Shown one piece after another: positions 1 to 11,510 of a DNA stretch of 64,000 nt. The notes under the pieces were generated by a model, which was not told where the DNA came from, did not search any database, and saw only the letters and a program-made list of their open reading frames with translations. How positions within the stretch are numbered: position 1 is the stretch's first letter; every line of letters starts with the position of its first letter. The translations under genes and the position numbers were made by a program. The DNA is from Agrypnia vestita (taxonomy: Eukaryota; Arthropoda; Insecta; Trichoptera; Phryganeidae). The stretch spans positions 62,001 to 126,000 of the forward strand of contig JADDOH010023125.1 in NCBI GenBank assembly GCA_016648135.1. The letters run 5' to 3'.

Positions 1-2
1 TG

Positions 3-560
3 ATAAAACAGGTGACTTGGTTAAGGAACCGAAACCACAATCATTTAGAGTATTCAAAAGCAGCAGATCGAAGAAAAGATGACATTAGTAAAAAGTTACA
101 AAATAATCCAGAGTTCGTAGCACTAGAATATTCATGGCGTCGATGTTGTATGGCGAGTTATGTAAGTGAAGAAAAATAAGACAACGAGAAATAGCATTGC
201 ATAAACAGCCAGATATGTCTACTTCCTTTGCAGAATAAGGTTATGCAGGTATAGCAGGTAGTAGCAAAAATATTCGCCAATCATTAAGAAATAAAACGAC
301 AGTAAGGTACATTTAATGCGGTGAGCCCCGACTTTGCACTAGAGCAGTACTGGAGGCTTGACTGGTATAACCAAAAATGAAGACGCGATGCACAGATGGG
401 TGCTACTTTATCCGTTTAAAAACAGCATTCATGAGGCTCTTCGTTCACATCTGGATTTACAATCGGACTCTACAAGTGGCATCAATCACCATCATGAATG
501 GACGCAATCCAGGATAAATAAAGATGAACAGGATATTGAAAATATCATATAGTGTTTTAA
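3..560 (+). pseudogene. Decayed ORF of an unplaced repeat-associated protein family
   Basis: Coding-like sequence survives in pieces over several frames. One frame stays open from the left edge to a stop near 179 and carries the words NNPEFVALEYSWRRC. A second reads HKQPDMSTSFAE, a stop, then GYAGIAGSSKNIRQSL. A third, from about 353, reads GGLTGITKNEDAMHRW, then YPFKNSIHEALRSHL and HHHEWTQSRINKDEQDIENI. The switch between the SPDFALEQ frame and the GGLTG frame near 350 is a frameshift. From memory, the order D-ALEQ, GGLTG, YPF and SRI-D--DI resembles a long uncharacterised protein that recurs in invertebrate genomes; I cannot name it or its transposon class. At least two in-frame stops and one frameshift mean it is not functional. 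The element continues off the left edge. Confidence 0.45.
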
Positions 561-800
561 TAGTATGGTAAAGAAAATATATGAGGCGAATGTTGAAGGT
601 AGCAGGAACAGAGGGCGTTCGCGAAAGACCTGTCATAGTCAGACAAACCAAGCATTGGAGGATGGTCGAGTTAAAAACTCAATAATCGAAGAGCGAGCAT
701 GAGGCGACGTATGAATGTGGTCGAAACAAAATTGGTAAGGCAGGATAGAAAAGTGTGGCGTTCTATCCTCCCTGCCTACACCTGCGGGGAAATGGCGCAA
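560..800 (+). pseudogene. LINE reverse transcriptase C-terminal remnant
   Basis: The reading shifts frame but keeps the word order of the C-terminal tail of many insect non-LTR retrotransposon polyproteins: SRNRGRSRKT, then a Gln/Val-rich stretch LEDGRVKNS, then MRRRMNVVETK, and finally RQDRKVWRSILPAYTCG. The RGRxRKT and QDRxxWRS-xxAY signatures are characteristic of that tail. No reverse transcriptase core lies upstream, so this is a short 3' fragment. It abuts the unrelated decayed ORF on its left. The clade is undetermined. Identification rests on remembered motif order, not a search. Confidence 0.5.
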
Positions 801-908
801 TGGTTCGTTAGTTGATTATTGAATTCGGTTTTCATATTACATCGTAGCAAAATATTTTTATTTTATTTAAGATTTGCTTTTCTAGACGTATAGATCAAAT
901 ACAAAACC
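801..908. other. Unassigned AT-rich spacer
   Basis: Nothing recognisable between the LINE remnant and the fold-back element. Confidence 0.5.
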
Positions 909-1098
909 TTGGTATACCTCTTTCCATTTAAGAAAGACAATCGAATTAGTATGTGTAAGCCATGTGTACGAGGCACATTATTTCGTGATGTTGGTGTTCA
1001 TACCCGTAAACACCAACACAACGAAACGATGTGCGTCGTACGCACGGCTTACAAACACTATTTCGACTGTCTTTCTTAAATGGAAAGAGGTCTACCAA
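909..1098. mobile_element. Fold-back MITE, family A, copy 1
   Basis: The two halves are near-perfect inverted copies of each other. The left arm runs TTGGTATACCTCTTTCC, then ATTTAAGAAAGACAATCGAA, and the right arm gives the same on the reverse strand with few changes (GTCGAAATAGTG for ATCGAATTAGTA). The arms meet around a GTTGGTGTT / AACACCAAC centre. No open frame. I could not define a convincing target duplication. A second copy lies at 44881. Confidence 0.75.
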
Positions 1099-1194
1099 TA
1101 CAAATTTTCAGCTCTCTATTTGTCAAATACATGTTCTTATTAAGATAATTTCAATAGCAGTGTAGGTTGAATTAACGAAAAAAATGTAATTTTT

Positions 1195-1275
1195 TCCAGC
1201 TAGGGCTAGCGATTGAGAATGGCGCTGGGTTCCGGGTTCGATTCCTGATGAGGTAATTTATGTGATTTTTTCAAG
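1195..1275 (+). mobile_element. tRNA-like SINE head (fragment)
   Basis: A perfect RNA polymerase III B-box, GGTTCGATTCC, sits at 1235-1245 in a short GC-richer stretch, followed by T-rich DNA. The upstream A-box is not clear and no cloverleaf closes. Most likely a SINE fragment or decayed tRNA pseudogene. Confidence 0.35.
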
Positions 1276-1828
1276 CCTGGGTATTTTTTATACATTATAT
1301 TTCGTTACTGTGTTCGTTTTAGCGCCTATTTTAGCGTCAAAAATTAAAAAATAAAATCAAAAAAAGAGTGATTGGGTCTACTCCTGTCCATCATTTTGAA
1401 TAAAAATTATAAATTTAAACTACCACGTAAATACCCCATCAAATTAGACAGAGAGAACACAACAAAAAGGAGCGATGAGAATCTTTTTTTGGATAAATAG
1501 ATACTCTAAACTTAAAAAGATGTTAAAAGATTCAAATTGGCTCACCGTCAAGCTAAATACATTGATTTTATATATAAAATTTTAAATTATAGAATGCCAA
1601 AATATTATTTATGGATATGATATAAGAAAGATAAAATAAGAATTTCAAAAAATAATAAACGAAATAAAGAAAACAGTTAAAATTACAAAGGAATCCAATA
1701 ATCTAACAGAGATTGTAAAAATATAGAGAATATATCGTTTTTAAAAAGGTCGTCACATCACAGAATAAAAATAGAGTTATTATATAAAATATATGCGTAG
1801 GTATGTAAAACATGTTTAATATTATTAA
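1276..1828. other. Unassigned AT-rich DNA
   Basis: A- and T-runs, no ORF over 60 codons, no repeat that I can match elsewhere in the window. Confidence 0.5.
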
Positions 1829-2012
1829 CTAGCTGTAACCCGTCAAAAATGACAGTACTTTTACTTGTCGGTTCCTAAGGAATAAGTATTAATTTATGCA
1901 TAAAAAAAAAAAAAATAAAGGAAAAGAAAAAGAAAAAGAAAAATTACCAAGTTACGACGAACTGACAGACGGACGGACAGACGGAGAGGCAACTAAATTA
2001 TTATTATTGGGA
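1829..2012 (+). repeat. CCGTC-hairpin dispersed repeat, copy 1
   Basis: Begins ACTAGCTGTAACCCGTC, continues through AAAAATGACAG, TCGGTTCCTAAGGAATAAGT and an A-rich (GAAAAA) stretch, then ends in a GACGGACGGACAGACGG run and an ATTATTATTATTGG tail. The head and tail are shared with copies at 4520, 14485 and 43578. Non-coding and probably non-autonomous. Confidence 0.7.
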
Positions 2013-2275
2013 TAATTAACTGAAACCCGTCAAAAATGTCTTTGCTAAGCCCTAGTATATATTTATAGCATCTTTTTGGCGCTCCACGAAGAGGCGGCCG
2101 TAGCAACATGCGTGTTTGGTGTTCAAACTCCATCTCCGGCCGTTTAATTTGTTTTTTTAACCGTGAATTTGAAAGAAATTACGAACGTTACACGAAGTTA
2201 CGGGGACAGACAGATAGACGAACGGTTGGACGAACGGACGGACAACGAAATTATTACGTTTGATTTTAATATTAG
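2013..2275 (+). repeat. CCGTC-hairpin dispersed repeat, copy 2 (long form)
   Basis: Directly abuts copy 1. This form has a different middle: TCTTTGCTAAGCCCTAGTAT, TCTTTTTGGCGCTCCACG, GAGGCGGCCGTAGCAACATG, a B-box-like GTTCAAACTCC, CATCTCCGGCCGTTTAATTT, then the same GGACGGACAACGAAATTATT tail. Full-length relatives lie on the minus strand at 24389, 42237 and 46815. The B-box-like word suggests a SINE, but no clear A-box is present. Confidence 0.7.
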
Positions 2276-4519
2276 TAGGTATTAAATTGATAATAATAAT
2301 ACAATTTAATAGAACTGAATAAATGTATCTTTAATATTATTCAATGATAAATTGTAGGTATTCTTAACTGAGTGAAGAAATATGAATTAATAATAAAACC
2401 ACGGATCTATGATGTGACAGAATTATTTCACTTAGGATTTTTACGGTTACGTGAAATGTGTTTAATAAAATAATGTTTTGAAGAAATTTCCTCTTGTATT
2501 GGTAAGAGGTCACGTGTTTTCCACGGTTGAGTTTCTCTTTTCTTTTGTTGACCGATTAGTGACGGATATTTGGTCGGTTCGGAAGGCGTTCCCGGTTCAG
2601 TTTTCATAGTACATGACTCACAATGGCCGATGAGACGCTAGATCAATTTGACAGTTTTTCCAAACATTTCCGTTGAAAATCGTAAATTAGTCCGGTGAAA
2701 TATCACCCCAATCATTCTTCCGGCTCAAGATAATGTTAATACACTTTTTTTAAATAAAAAAACAAAATGACAAAGATTGCCAGTTTTTTAAGACTGTGTT
2801 TTATTTTCCTTTCTCTGTTCCCACTTAATGGATAATAAGTATGTTCCAATTATCATTTGTCCCTGCGCCTTGGAGGCAGAGAAGAGGTTTTGCGTGGACG
2901 CCTCCCCGTCCCGCTTGTATTCCCATGGGTGCAGTGAGTACGTCCCTTTAGCATTAAAAAAATGCCGAACACGAGCGATATGGGAGCTATTGCTCATAGA
3001 AAGTCCCTGGGTGTGTAGTGGGTCGCTCTTTTCTTTCCTTTCTCTGAAAAAACAACGCTAGTAGATTAAGGTTTGAGACTAATAAATATTTTATTACTGT
3101 CAAACTAAGTCAAGAAGAGAAAAAATAAACTCACTATCACTTAAATAAAAATAAACTCACCATCATCATTCCAAATGTGCAATAAAGTGATTAACTGATT
3201 AAATAAAAAAATGTTATTGATGGCACTTCTTGGACGGGGTGTTATACGTTTTTTTCAACCCACCGTACTCCCCGTAGGTGATAGGTACGGTTTAATTTCG
3301 TAAATTAAACTGGAGTGCTTTATTACCTATGAAGATACTGAACGAGCGTGACACCCTGCGAATATTTTTAGTTTTACTTGTTTTTATGTAATTGCAATGT
3401 AAGATATAATTAAATAACATTATTTGATAGATGATAAAATATAGCTAGATGAAAATTTTTATAGCATGTAGCTAGACAAAAATGCTGAAATAGGCAGATG
3501 AAAAATGCTTCCGTTAGTGTGTTTTTTAAAGGTGGCTTCAATTCCTTAAAATTATAAGAAAGCCCACTCGATGCGAAGGAAGAAAGATCACATGATAAAA
3601 CTGTGAGTGCCAAGATTGGCAGAACCAGGAAGACCAGGACTTTAACTGAACTGAAGCTGAATGGATATCTTCAGTCAGCCAGCGATTATAAAGATTTGAA
3701 CATGACATGATATTGTTCAAGACTTGACGAAGTTGCCCAAGATTTGCCTATCCCAGAAGAACGGGTAAGGCGAGGACATTACAGATTTTTTTACTTTTAT
3801 ACAATTTTTCACAACACACTATTGAAAGATGTTTTATTGCCGAGGTATAAAATTAACGCCAGATTTTGAATAATGAAGACATCAGCTGCAATAAATTAAC
3901 CACAAAAAGGTTCTCTAGAGTTTTGAGACGAAAAAATACAAAACTTGCGCCATTACATTTTTTCCTCGCAATGATTGTTTGGACCCACTAACTCCAGACC
4001 CGCTGCGACACGCCATTACGCGATACAGCGATACAATTGGTATGGAGATAATTACTTATTTTCCACTAGAGTAGAGATGATTGAAATAAAAACTTAAATA
4101 ACAATCAACCAATCGAGAATTTGGATGGCTGCAGTATTTTACTAAATAAGAAAATTTAATTTCACAGTTGTAAAGTATTCATTTTTTCCAATTTTTCGAT
4201 TCCATCGTCATCTGTCAGTTTTGAATAATTTTTGAAATTATACCTCTTTACGCGCATTGTAGGTGAAATTTGAGCAACGTAATCAAAGGCACGCGCACGG
4301 AATTTTTCACACCATTTAGTCAGGACTCATCAATCAAAAGCTAAGATGACGGTTTTATATATAATATTTAACCAATAACAATTCTTATAAGTGACGACAT
4401 CAATGTTGAAAATGGTGCTGTGAAAATTGCATATATCCGAGCGCTTATTTTAATAAAATGCTATTATGAAAATTGAATATGCTCCGGGCATTGTTGTTTT
4501 GTTTATTTTTATATAATAT
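2276..4519. other. Unassigned DNA with one GC-richer pocket
   Basis: A GC-richer pocket at about 2860-3030 holds short ORFs of 69 and 77 codons on opposite strands, with no recognisable motif. The stretch 3410-3780 is less AT-biased and may be decayed transposon DNA, but no domain word could be read. The rest is AT-rich spacer. Confidence 0.45.
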
Positions 4520-4756
4520 AACTAGCTGTAACCCGTCAAAAATGATGGTACTTTTAAATGTCGGTTCCTAAGGAATAAGTAATTATTTATTCATAGAAAG
4601 AATAAATGAAACAAATCGTAATAATTATACAAAAAAAAATACGTAAAAAAAAAGGAAAAGAAAAAAAATACAGTTACAGGAAGTTACGGGGACAGACAGA
4701 TGGATATACGGACGGACGGACGGACGGACAGACAACGAAGTTATTATAATTGGTAT
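4520..4756 (+). repeat. CCGTC-hairpin dispersed repeat, copy 3
   Basis: Same head (AACTAGCTGTAACCCGTC), same TCGGTTCCTAAGGAATAAGT block, an A-rich middle and a GACAGACAGATGGATATACG-(GACG)n-GACAGACAACGAAG tail ending ATTATAATTGG. The run of five GACG/GACA units near the end is an expanded tetranucleotide tract. Confidence 0.75.
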
Positions 4757-6661
4757 TGTGTTCATATTCACGCATTATTATGGTACTGAATTATGTGCTC
4801 AGTTTCCTTTCCTCTTTTTTACACAATCAAAATTCAATTCGGTACGTGGGTACTCTATTCAATGTGTATTTTAGAATTTTTATCCATTGATGGACAAGTG
4901 TCGTTGAAGGAAATTCTAATTTTGTGTGGCTCACCTAGAGTCGCAATATAGCTGTACAGAATGCGCATGTGCTTTTTCCAGCTGTATTCCAGCACATATT
5001 ATAGTTTTTATGTCGCCAAAGATTTTTTTGGATATGCCTCTTACGCTTACACATAAGTACACGCACACAAATTATAGGGATAAAACTTTTTACATTTTCA
5101 GTCCTCTGATTCTTAAGTTCAGAAAAGACGAAATTAAAACTGGTTAAAATATTATTAGGGATCATCAAAATTTATGGGAGGGGAAAAGATTTAATTATAT
5201 TTTTTGCAGTCCATTAAATGTAAATATTTAAATTGGTGAGAGACATTAAAACCATTGTTTTTCAAATTTTAATATTTCTTTGATATTGTTTCGGCGTCTA
5301 ATTGTTTTCCAATCGATCGTATCATGTTGCACGTTTCATATTTCGAATGTTTTAAAATTTGTTAGCTATTTACTTTCCATAGAATAAATAAGTATAATGT
5401 ATGTAGTAGAAAAATTAGACTTAAGCTTGTTATTTTTTTACTCAGAGATAATAATGCTCTAAAATAGTAACATTACCGTGCATTATACTACTCATAGTAG
5501 ATAAAGTGCTCAATTGTCTTACCATACATTATCGTATTAATTTGATAGGGTAGCAACTTGTCTACCTACCGCAGCTTAGACATGTAGAGAAATATTGTTT
5601 CTTCAAAATAGTTACACAAAATAGGAAATTTTTAAAATTGCACTATACAAGCTATCAAATGGTTTGTTTTACGCAAATAAAGTCAGTACAGTAATAAAAA
5701 AAACAGTTATTTTAATATACCTTCAAGCAAGTATTCAAAATATATATTTTTTGGATTACGTGAAGGGAATTACGTACATAGTCCCTTGCAATATGTCAAA
5801 ACACTACCGAAGGATTGAGAACGGTCTGAAGCAATTTATGGTGATCTACAACCTGGAAATGCCCGGAACAACCGAAATGCGACGAGAACCTTCTCCTAAA
5901 CACTAAAATAATCGAGAAACTTCGAAAATACCAGCATTTGGAGATAAATAGCGCGTATCTAGGCCGCTGCGCAGTTGCCGTGTTTTAGTGAATCAATTAA
6001 TTAATCAATATTTAATAAATCCCTAATTGATTTCCAGTGATTTCATTCATTTTTCCCTAGCCACGACACGTGACAATATAAATGTTCGAAATTATGAAGG
6101 TTGGAAACGAAATTGCACTAAATTAATACATTATTATGTCGTTAGTTTCAGCCATAGACGTACTATAAATATAGACTACACACTAAAAAACTACTACACT
6201 AAAAAACAAATCTGAGACATCTTGTCTCTACTGTCTTCTAATACGTACTAAATGTTTTAGTCAGAAAGAGATAGAAAGTATTTTCATAACCAGGTATAAG
6301 AAAGGACAATAATTTTGTAGAACGAATGTGTATGAAGTTGTAGCTAATCGCAGTGTTTACCTTTTGCCTCTTGCGCTTTTCGCTTTAACAATTTAAAAAA
6401 TCGTACTTGAAATATGTGTTTGTTGTGATGCTTCATCATATAATAAAGAGGATATAACCTTTCATAGGTGAGTTCTATTTCAATAATTTATAGAGAAGTT
6501 TAAACCGACTTCAGAGTACGGAGATTTCTGTATTTTCTTCGTTGGTAGTCTATGATGTTTTCTCTTTCTTTCTTATAGCGCAGCTAACCAACTCCCGCGA
6601 TGTGCGTCTATGTTCACAGTAATTCCTGTTCTGTGTAGCAGATATTTTGGTTTGTAACTAG
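4757..6661. other. Unassigned AT-rich DNA
   Basis: Short ORFs (up to 80 codons) show no motif. No tRNA, SINE or TIR pair seen. Confidence 0.45.
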
Positions 6662-6870
6662 AATTTATTTATAGTACGTCTATGGTTTCAGCTGTGACAT
6701 TGTCTATCGACATTATTATGTCATTAGTTTCATCTGACATTGCTCTACCGACAGTATTACGTCATTAGTATCCATCTATGAAATTGCTCTATCGACAATA
6801 TTCTATCATAAGTGCCTGTCTATTAAATTGCTTTATCGACAGCATTATGTCATAACGTGCCTGGAGGATG
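6662..6870. repeat. 44-bp tandem repeat, about four units
   Basis: The word TTG(C/T)TCTA(T/C)CGACA begins near 6700, 6740, 6784 and 6828, followed each time by ATTATGTCAT(T)A. Spacing is 40, 44 and 44 bp. Units have diverged and no gene is present. Confidence 0.7.
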
Positions 6871-7469
6871 TGATTTAACGGAAGACACTTGTTGGATGCA
6901 AAGCATTCACATGTTATAATAACAATAAATTAATGTTTTTATGTAAGTACTCGTGTGTGTACATGTGAACATTAATCATCATGACAAAAATATTTTATTT
7001 AATAGATAATACTTATCAGGTATTAAAACTAAATTCAATATCATTCATAGAAATGATTTCAAATTAAATAAAGCAAATTACTTCATTCACCTTCATTCAT
7101 AAGACAATTACCCTCATTAGATGCTTTTCTATCGAATTATTAAATTAAGTTTTTTTGTTATTTATATTAACAAGTATCATCAATGGCCCCGAAGAACAGA
7201 CATTCTTGAAACTGAAAAGCAACTGTACCTTGAATCATCGCTGATATTTATATGGCGCTGTTTAAGTTATCTTTGCGTCCGAATCGAGTTTGGCGCTCCC
7301 CTTCTCCGAGCGCCCGGTGCCGGTCACGCTCGCCTGCAGCGCCTCTGTTCAGTGCCGGATTTTCATAATGTCTTTATATATTTCTGCTGTACAAGTGACG
7401 GCTCTGTATGTAATTGTATAAAATAAAATTTAAAAACATATAAAAGTAAGCAGTCAACGATTCGTAAAT
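6871..7469. other. Unassigned DNA with GC-rich pocket
   Basis: A short GC-rich pocket lies at about 7255-7360. It sits in a 101-codon open frame that has no recognisable domain, and no splice context was convincing. Confidence 0.4.
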
Positions 7470-7800
7470 ACAAGCTGTAACAGAGCTAGTCAACAACATT
7501 TACAGATGGATTCCTTCCTTGATTATGAGTCGAAAATGTTCCAGCATCCATGATCTAACGAGACATGCGATATCAAAATTTGCATTTTTGTTTCAATATT
7601 TCTGACTTTATAAAAAAAACATTGTACATACTATCATTTCAGTAACTTATATCAAATATTAAAAATTCATTCCCTTTAACACAAGTCAAATAAAATAATA
7701 AAAATCTTCCAATAAAACGACAATTTGAACTTCCGCAAGGTTTTTATAATTTTATTTAACATATTTTGAAACAATTTTTTTTTATATTCCATATAAGTTA
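7470..7800 (+). repeat. ACAGGGTGTC-type dispersed repeat, copy 1
   Basis: Shares, in order, TTTACAGATGGATTCCTTCC, TTGATTATGAGTCGAAAATG, a CATGCGATATCAAAATTTGC block, TTTCAATATTTCTGAC, CAGTAACTTATATC and ACAAGTCAAATAAAATAATA with copies at 9243, 12380 and (reverse strand) 50915. The start of this copy is decayed (CTGTAACAGAGCTAG for the CTGTCTCATAGCTAG of copy 2). Confidence 0.7.
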
Positions 7801-8291
7801 CCGTAATGGTAGTCTAACATTTTACAAAAAATAAACAATAAATATTTTTTTAAATGCAAAATTTAATGTCGCATTTTTATTTTTTATTTTTTTTATTTAT
7901 TAAATATACAAATCATTATATATTTACATATTTGATACATAAAAAAGAATTTAGGTACATAATTTTTTTTATCATTGTAACTCTCCAAAAAGAGATTAAC
8001 TCTTGTGTCTGGAGAGGGAGTTTCATTTTTATATGTATATATATATATATTTTTTTTAGTACACTATATAACACTATAAATAACTTTAATATATCTTCAT
8101 AACATATTATTAGGTTATGGTTGCTTGAATATTTTCGACTCATAATTAAGGCAGTGTCATTTTTTTGTTAAATAGTCAAACAAATAATAGTGCGTTTGGT
8201 TTTAAGTGACATTTGTGCTGACGCTGACGTGACGAACCAATTGTAGGCGCTATTCAATGAGTTTATATCCACATAAAAATTTGAATACTTA
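7801..8291. other. AT-rich spacer
   Basis: T-rich sequence with an (AT)n tract near 8035-8050. Two overlapping short ORFs on opposite strands reflect base bias only. Confidence 0.5.
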
Positions 8292-8423
8292 GGCCCGAAT
8301 ACAGAGACAACATTTAGTGATTTAAAGGTTAAAGTAAGCTTTAAAAACGTAATTTTCAGTATAAAATAACCCTTTTAAAACGAATCATAACTTTTAAACC
8401 ATTGTATTGACTGTATTCGGGCC
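8292..8423. mobile_element. 132-bp MITE with GGCCCGAATACAG ends
   Basis: Perfect 13-bp terminal inverted repeats GGCCCGAATACAG / CTGTATTCGGGCC enclose partly self-complementary AT-rich DNA. Flanks are TTA on the left and TTT on the right, close to the 3-bp TTA-type duplication of PIF/Harbinger elements, whose ends often begin with GG. The superfamily call is tentative because the duplication is imperfect. Confidence 0.6.
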
Positions 8424-9242
8424 TTTGTGTGCACGGCACTGAGATATATCTCAACTAAATCTCATCGTGTCTCATTGTGTAAACACTGACCACACTAACG
8501 ACACTCTTTATATCAACGGGTAAATTTACAGCTTTAAGGTACGGTATTTATGAAATTGCCTTAACGCCAACTTCCTAATATAGTGCATTACATCATGCAA
8601 TACATTTATGCCAACGCAATAACGTTTTTGGATATCTTTGAAAGTTCTCTTGGTGAGTGCACACATAAACAGTACCTACTTGTACAATAATCCAATGCCG
8701 TCTCCATTCTATTATATTATAAATACTCAGTTTGACCCCTTATAATTGTTGTTGTAAAATTTATTACTTATGAATAAGGTGCGTATGTGACTAATTCGTT
8801 CCCCAACCGCGAGGACTTATTGTAAAAAAGGGTCGATATTTAGTTTGTGTAATACGGTGTTTGATTTAACAAAACACTTGTTGCTTATTCTCTGTTTAAG
8901 TATTATGTTTATGTTTAAATCGAGGTTCAAATACGTACGGAATATTTTATTTATTAATCAGTACTACGAGCATATTTACAAATAAATAAATGTACATAAT
9001 CGTGAAAATGGTGTGGTGTAGTTATTGAATCGCAATATAAATACATATTATTGTAAATGTCGGAATGAATTGAAACATGATGCACTAGATAAGGTACAAA
9101 AAATATTGTGTGTGAACCTAAGAATAAGCAGAGATTTTACTGGAGATGAAAAAATAATTAAAATCAAAATGTACGGATACATTTAGTTTGTGTTTATTTC
9201 AATTTTAAATTAATGATGTAGAGAAAAACAATGCGGAAATAT
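8424..9242. other. Unassigned AT-rich DNA
   Basis: No ORF, tRNA or repeat recognised. Confidence 0.5.
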
Positions 9243-9600
9243 ACAGGCTGTCTCATAGCTAGTTCCAAAAGCTTTACAGGTGGATTCCTGGCTTGATTGT
9301 GAGTCGAAAATGTTCAGGAAAACATGGCCTGTCATCAATAATTATGGAGTTATGCAATATCATTTTCTTTTTTGAATTCATAAATTTAAAACATAATTCG
9401 CTTTAATACAACTCAAATAAAATCATAAAAACTTAGTAAAAATCTATTTTCAATTTTGGCGAGGTTTTCATCATTTTATTCGACTTGTATTAAAACAAAT
9501 TAGTTTTTCTTAATCGATATAAGTTACTGTTATTGACAGTAGATAGTTGATAGATCAACTTTTTGCAAAAATAATTGAATATACCTTTGTACAACTAAAT
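9243..9600 (+). repeat. ACAGGGTGTC-type dispersed repeat, copy 2
   Basis: The best-preserved left end of the family: ACAGGCTGTCTCATAGCTAG, then CTTTACAGGTGGATTCCTGG, TTGATTGTGAGTCGAAAATG, an ATAATTATGGAGTTATGCAA block and AATACAACTCAAATAAAATC. No open frame. Confidence 0.7.
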
Positions 9601-11340
9601 AAAATATACAAATAAATAAAAATATAAAGTTCTTGAAAAATATTTCAAAAATAATGTGGAATATTCATTGTAATTTTATTGTAAAATAATAAGACGATTT
9701 AGAAAATTAGATAATATTAAAAGTACCGGACGATATTGATTATTTTGTAGTTTGTTTATAAGTAAAAAGTAATATTAACAAAAATGTTATTCAAAAACAA
9801 TAATATACTTACAGATTATCAAAGACGACAACATAGCATAGATTACTCATGTCAATTTAAAAAACTATAAATAGTGTAATAATCCATATAAAAACATGTA
9901 AAACTGCCTATCTTTACAAAAAACATAAGAGCTTATATTCAGATTACTAAGATTTTTGAAAAGATCTAAATAAAATTAAAAAAAATCTTTTATATTTCGT
10001 ATATTTATTTTGTTGAAATTCTTCCATATTTTTGTATGTTATTTATGAATTCTCGTTTGGAATAGCGGCAATGGCACCGCGTGACTTATATGGCAGCCTA
10101 GCCGCTTTGGCCAGCAGAGCTGACTTTAAAGTTAATCGAAATAATATATGATTAACGTTTAATTAATTATGAGATTTTACCTACTGGTACAGTACGAGTC
10201 ATGTGGTTTATTTCGATTATAAATTATCATCTCTAATCGTGTTTGTGTTGCATAAAATCGTTTTCGAAATGCATCTTTAATACTTGGGTAACTTTCAATA
10301 AAATTGCAATCTTATTTTACACGATTACAAGATTTATTTTGCAATAAATGGAATAACTATGCATTAAATTCACCGTTAAAACCCATGCATCGCCTTGGAA
10401 AGCCATTCTCGGAATACGTAGACATATTTCCTTGTAGGAGCATACCCGAATTAAAGAATTACGTAGATTTGGAGTAGGTATACCAATACAATTAATTACA
10501 GTTTAATAGACTAGATTTTTATTCGTGTTTTGTTCCCCATGAAATATATATATTTATTTATTTTAAAGTGTCCTAATTATTGTTCATTTCCATTTTAATA
10601 TGTTTTAATTTTATTTTATATATTAATTTTTTGGTTTATTTTATCTTCTTATCTATTTATCTGGTATATTGTTTAATTATCTTTATTTTACTTTATTATT
10701 ACTTTGTTAAAGGTTTCTTATTATTACTGTTCGCTTATGGACCTACTAATCATTATTTATATATATATTTCTACATATTTCTAAATGTGGAGACCTGTAA
10801 TTGGCCATCTATATTGTATCAATGTTTTCTATGCTTTTTTTGTGCTGTTGGTCTTCCATAAACATTAAATAAATAAATAAATATTGTTCATTTCTCTTAC
10901 ATATATTATAAATTTATTTTATATTTTTCATTTATCTTAAATATGTTTTATTTATATTATTATATAATTATATTATTCTATTATATAATTATTTACTGTA
11001 AAGGTGTAAAATGTATTTTATGTTAGGTATATAAAAATTGTTTTGAGGAGGCCAAGACCCACCAAGGCCCACCTAGGACAAATAATTTTTTTAAATAAAT
11101 TTAAAAAAATTAAGATGAGACTATAATATTTTCCCTTACGGCGCACGTGTAGCTTAAACATGCTAATGAGTAGTGGAAAGTCACATTTATAACTTCCATA
11201 CAGGTATGTCAGGTAAGGTTTACAAAGTTCAACATATTATGATGGTACTGATTTGTCGTATTTTCGCTTGTATCTCCTGGTACCTTGACGTAATTCACAA
11301 ACTCAAAATCATGTTTTTTAGTAGTATATAAATTAAATAT
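9601..11340. other. Unassigned, very AT-rich DNA
   Basis: Contains long T/A runs and a (AAAT)n tract near 10865. The 93-codon frame at 10580-10861 encodes a Phe/Leu/Ile/Tyr-rich string expected from T-rich DNA and is not a credible membrane protein. Confidence 0.5.
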
Positions 11341-11510
11341 TTGATTAAATATTAAAATTAAATAGTTTTTATTATTATTAAATATTAAATTAAATATTAA
11401 AATTAAGTATTAAAATTAAAATTAAATAGTTTTTATTATTATTAAATATTAAATTAAATATTAAAATTAAGTATTAAAATTAAAATTAAATTAAATATTA
11501 AAATAATATT
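11341..11510. repeat. 64-bp tandem repeat, about 2.5 units
   Basis: The word TAGTTTTTATTATTATTAAA begins at 11363 and again at 11427, each followed by nested TTAAATATTAAAATTAA words. The array contains only A, T and rare G. Confidence 0.75.

Noticed and set aside
6662..6870. CRISPR-like array
   Set aside because: Units are contiguous 44-bp diverged tandem repeats without spacers, in eukaryotic DNA.
10580..10861. 93-codon hydrophobic membrane protein
   Set aside because: Phe/Leu/Ile/Tyr content follows from T-rich DNA; no start context, no homology words.
11341..11510. AT-rich replication origin or scaffold site
   Set aside because: Only base composition supports this; it is a plain 64-bp tandem duplication.
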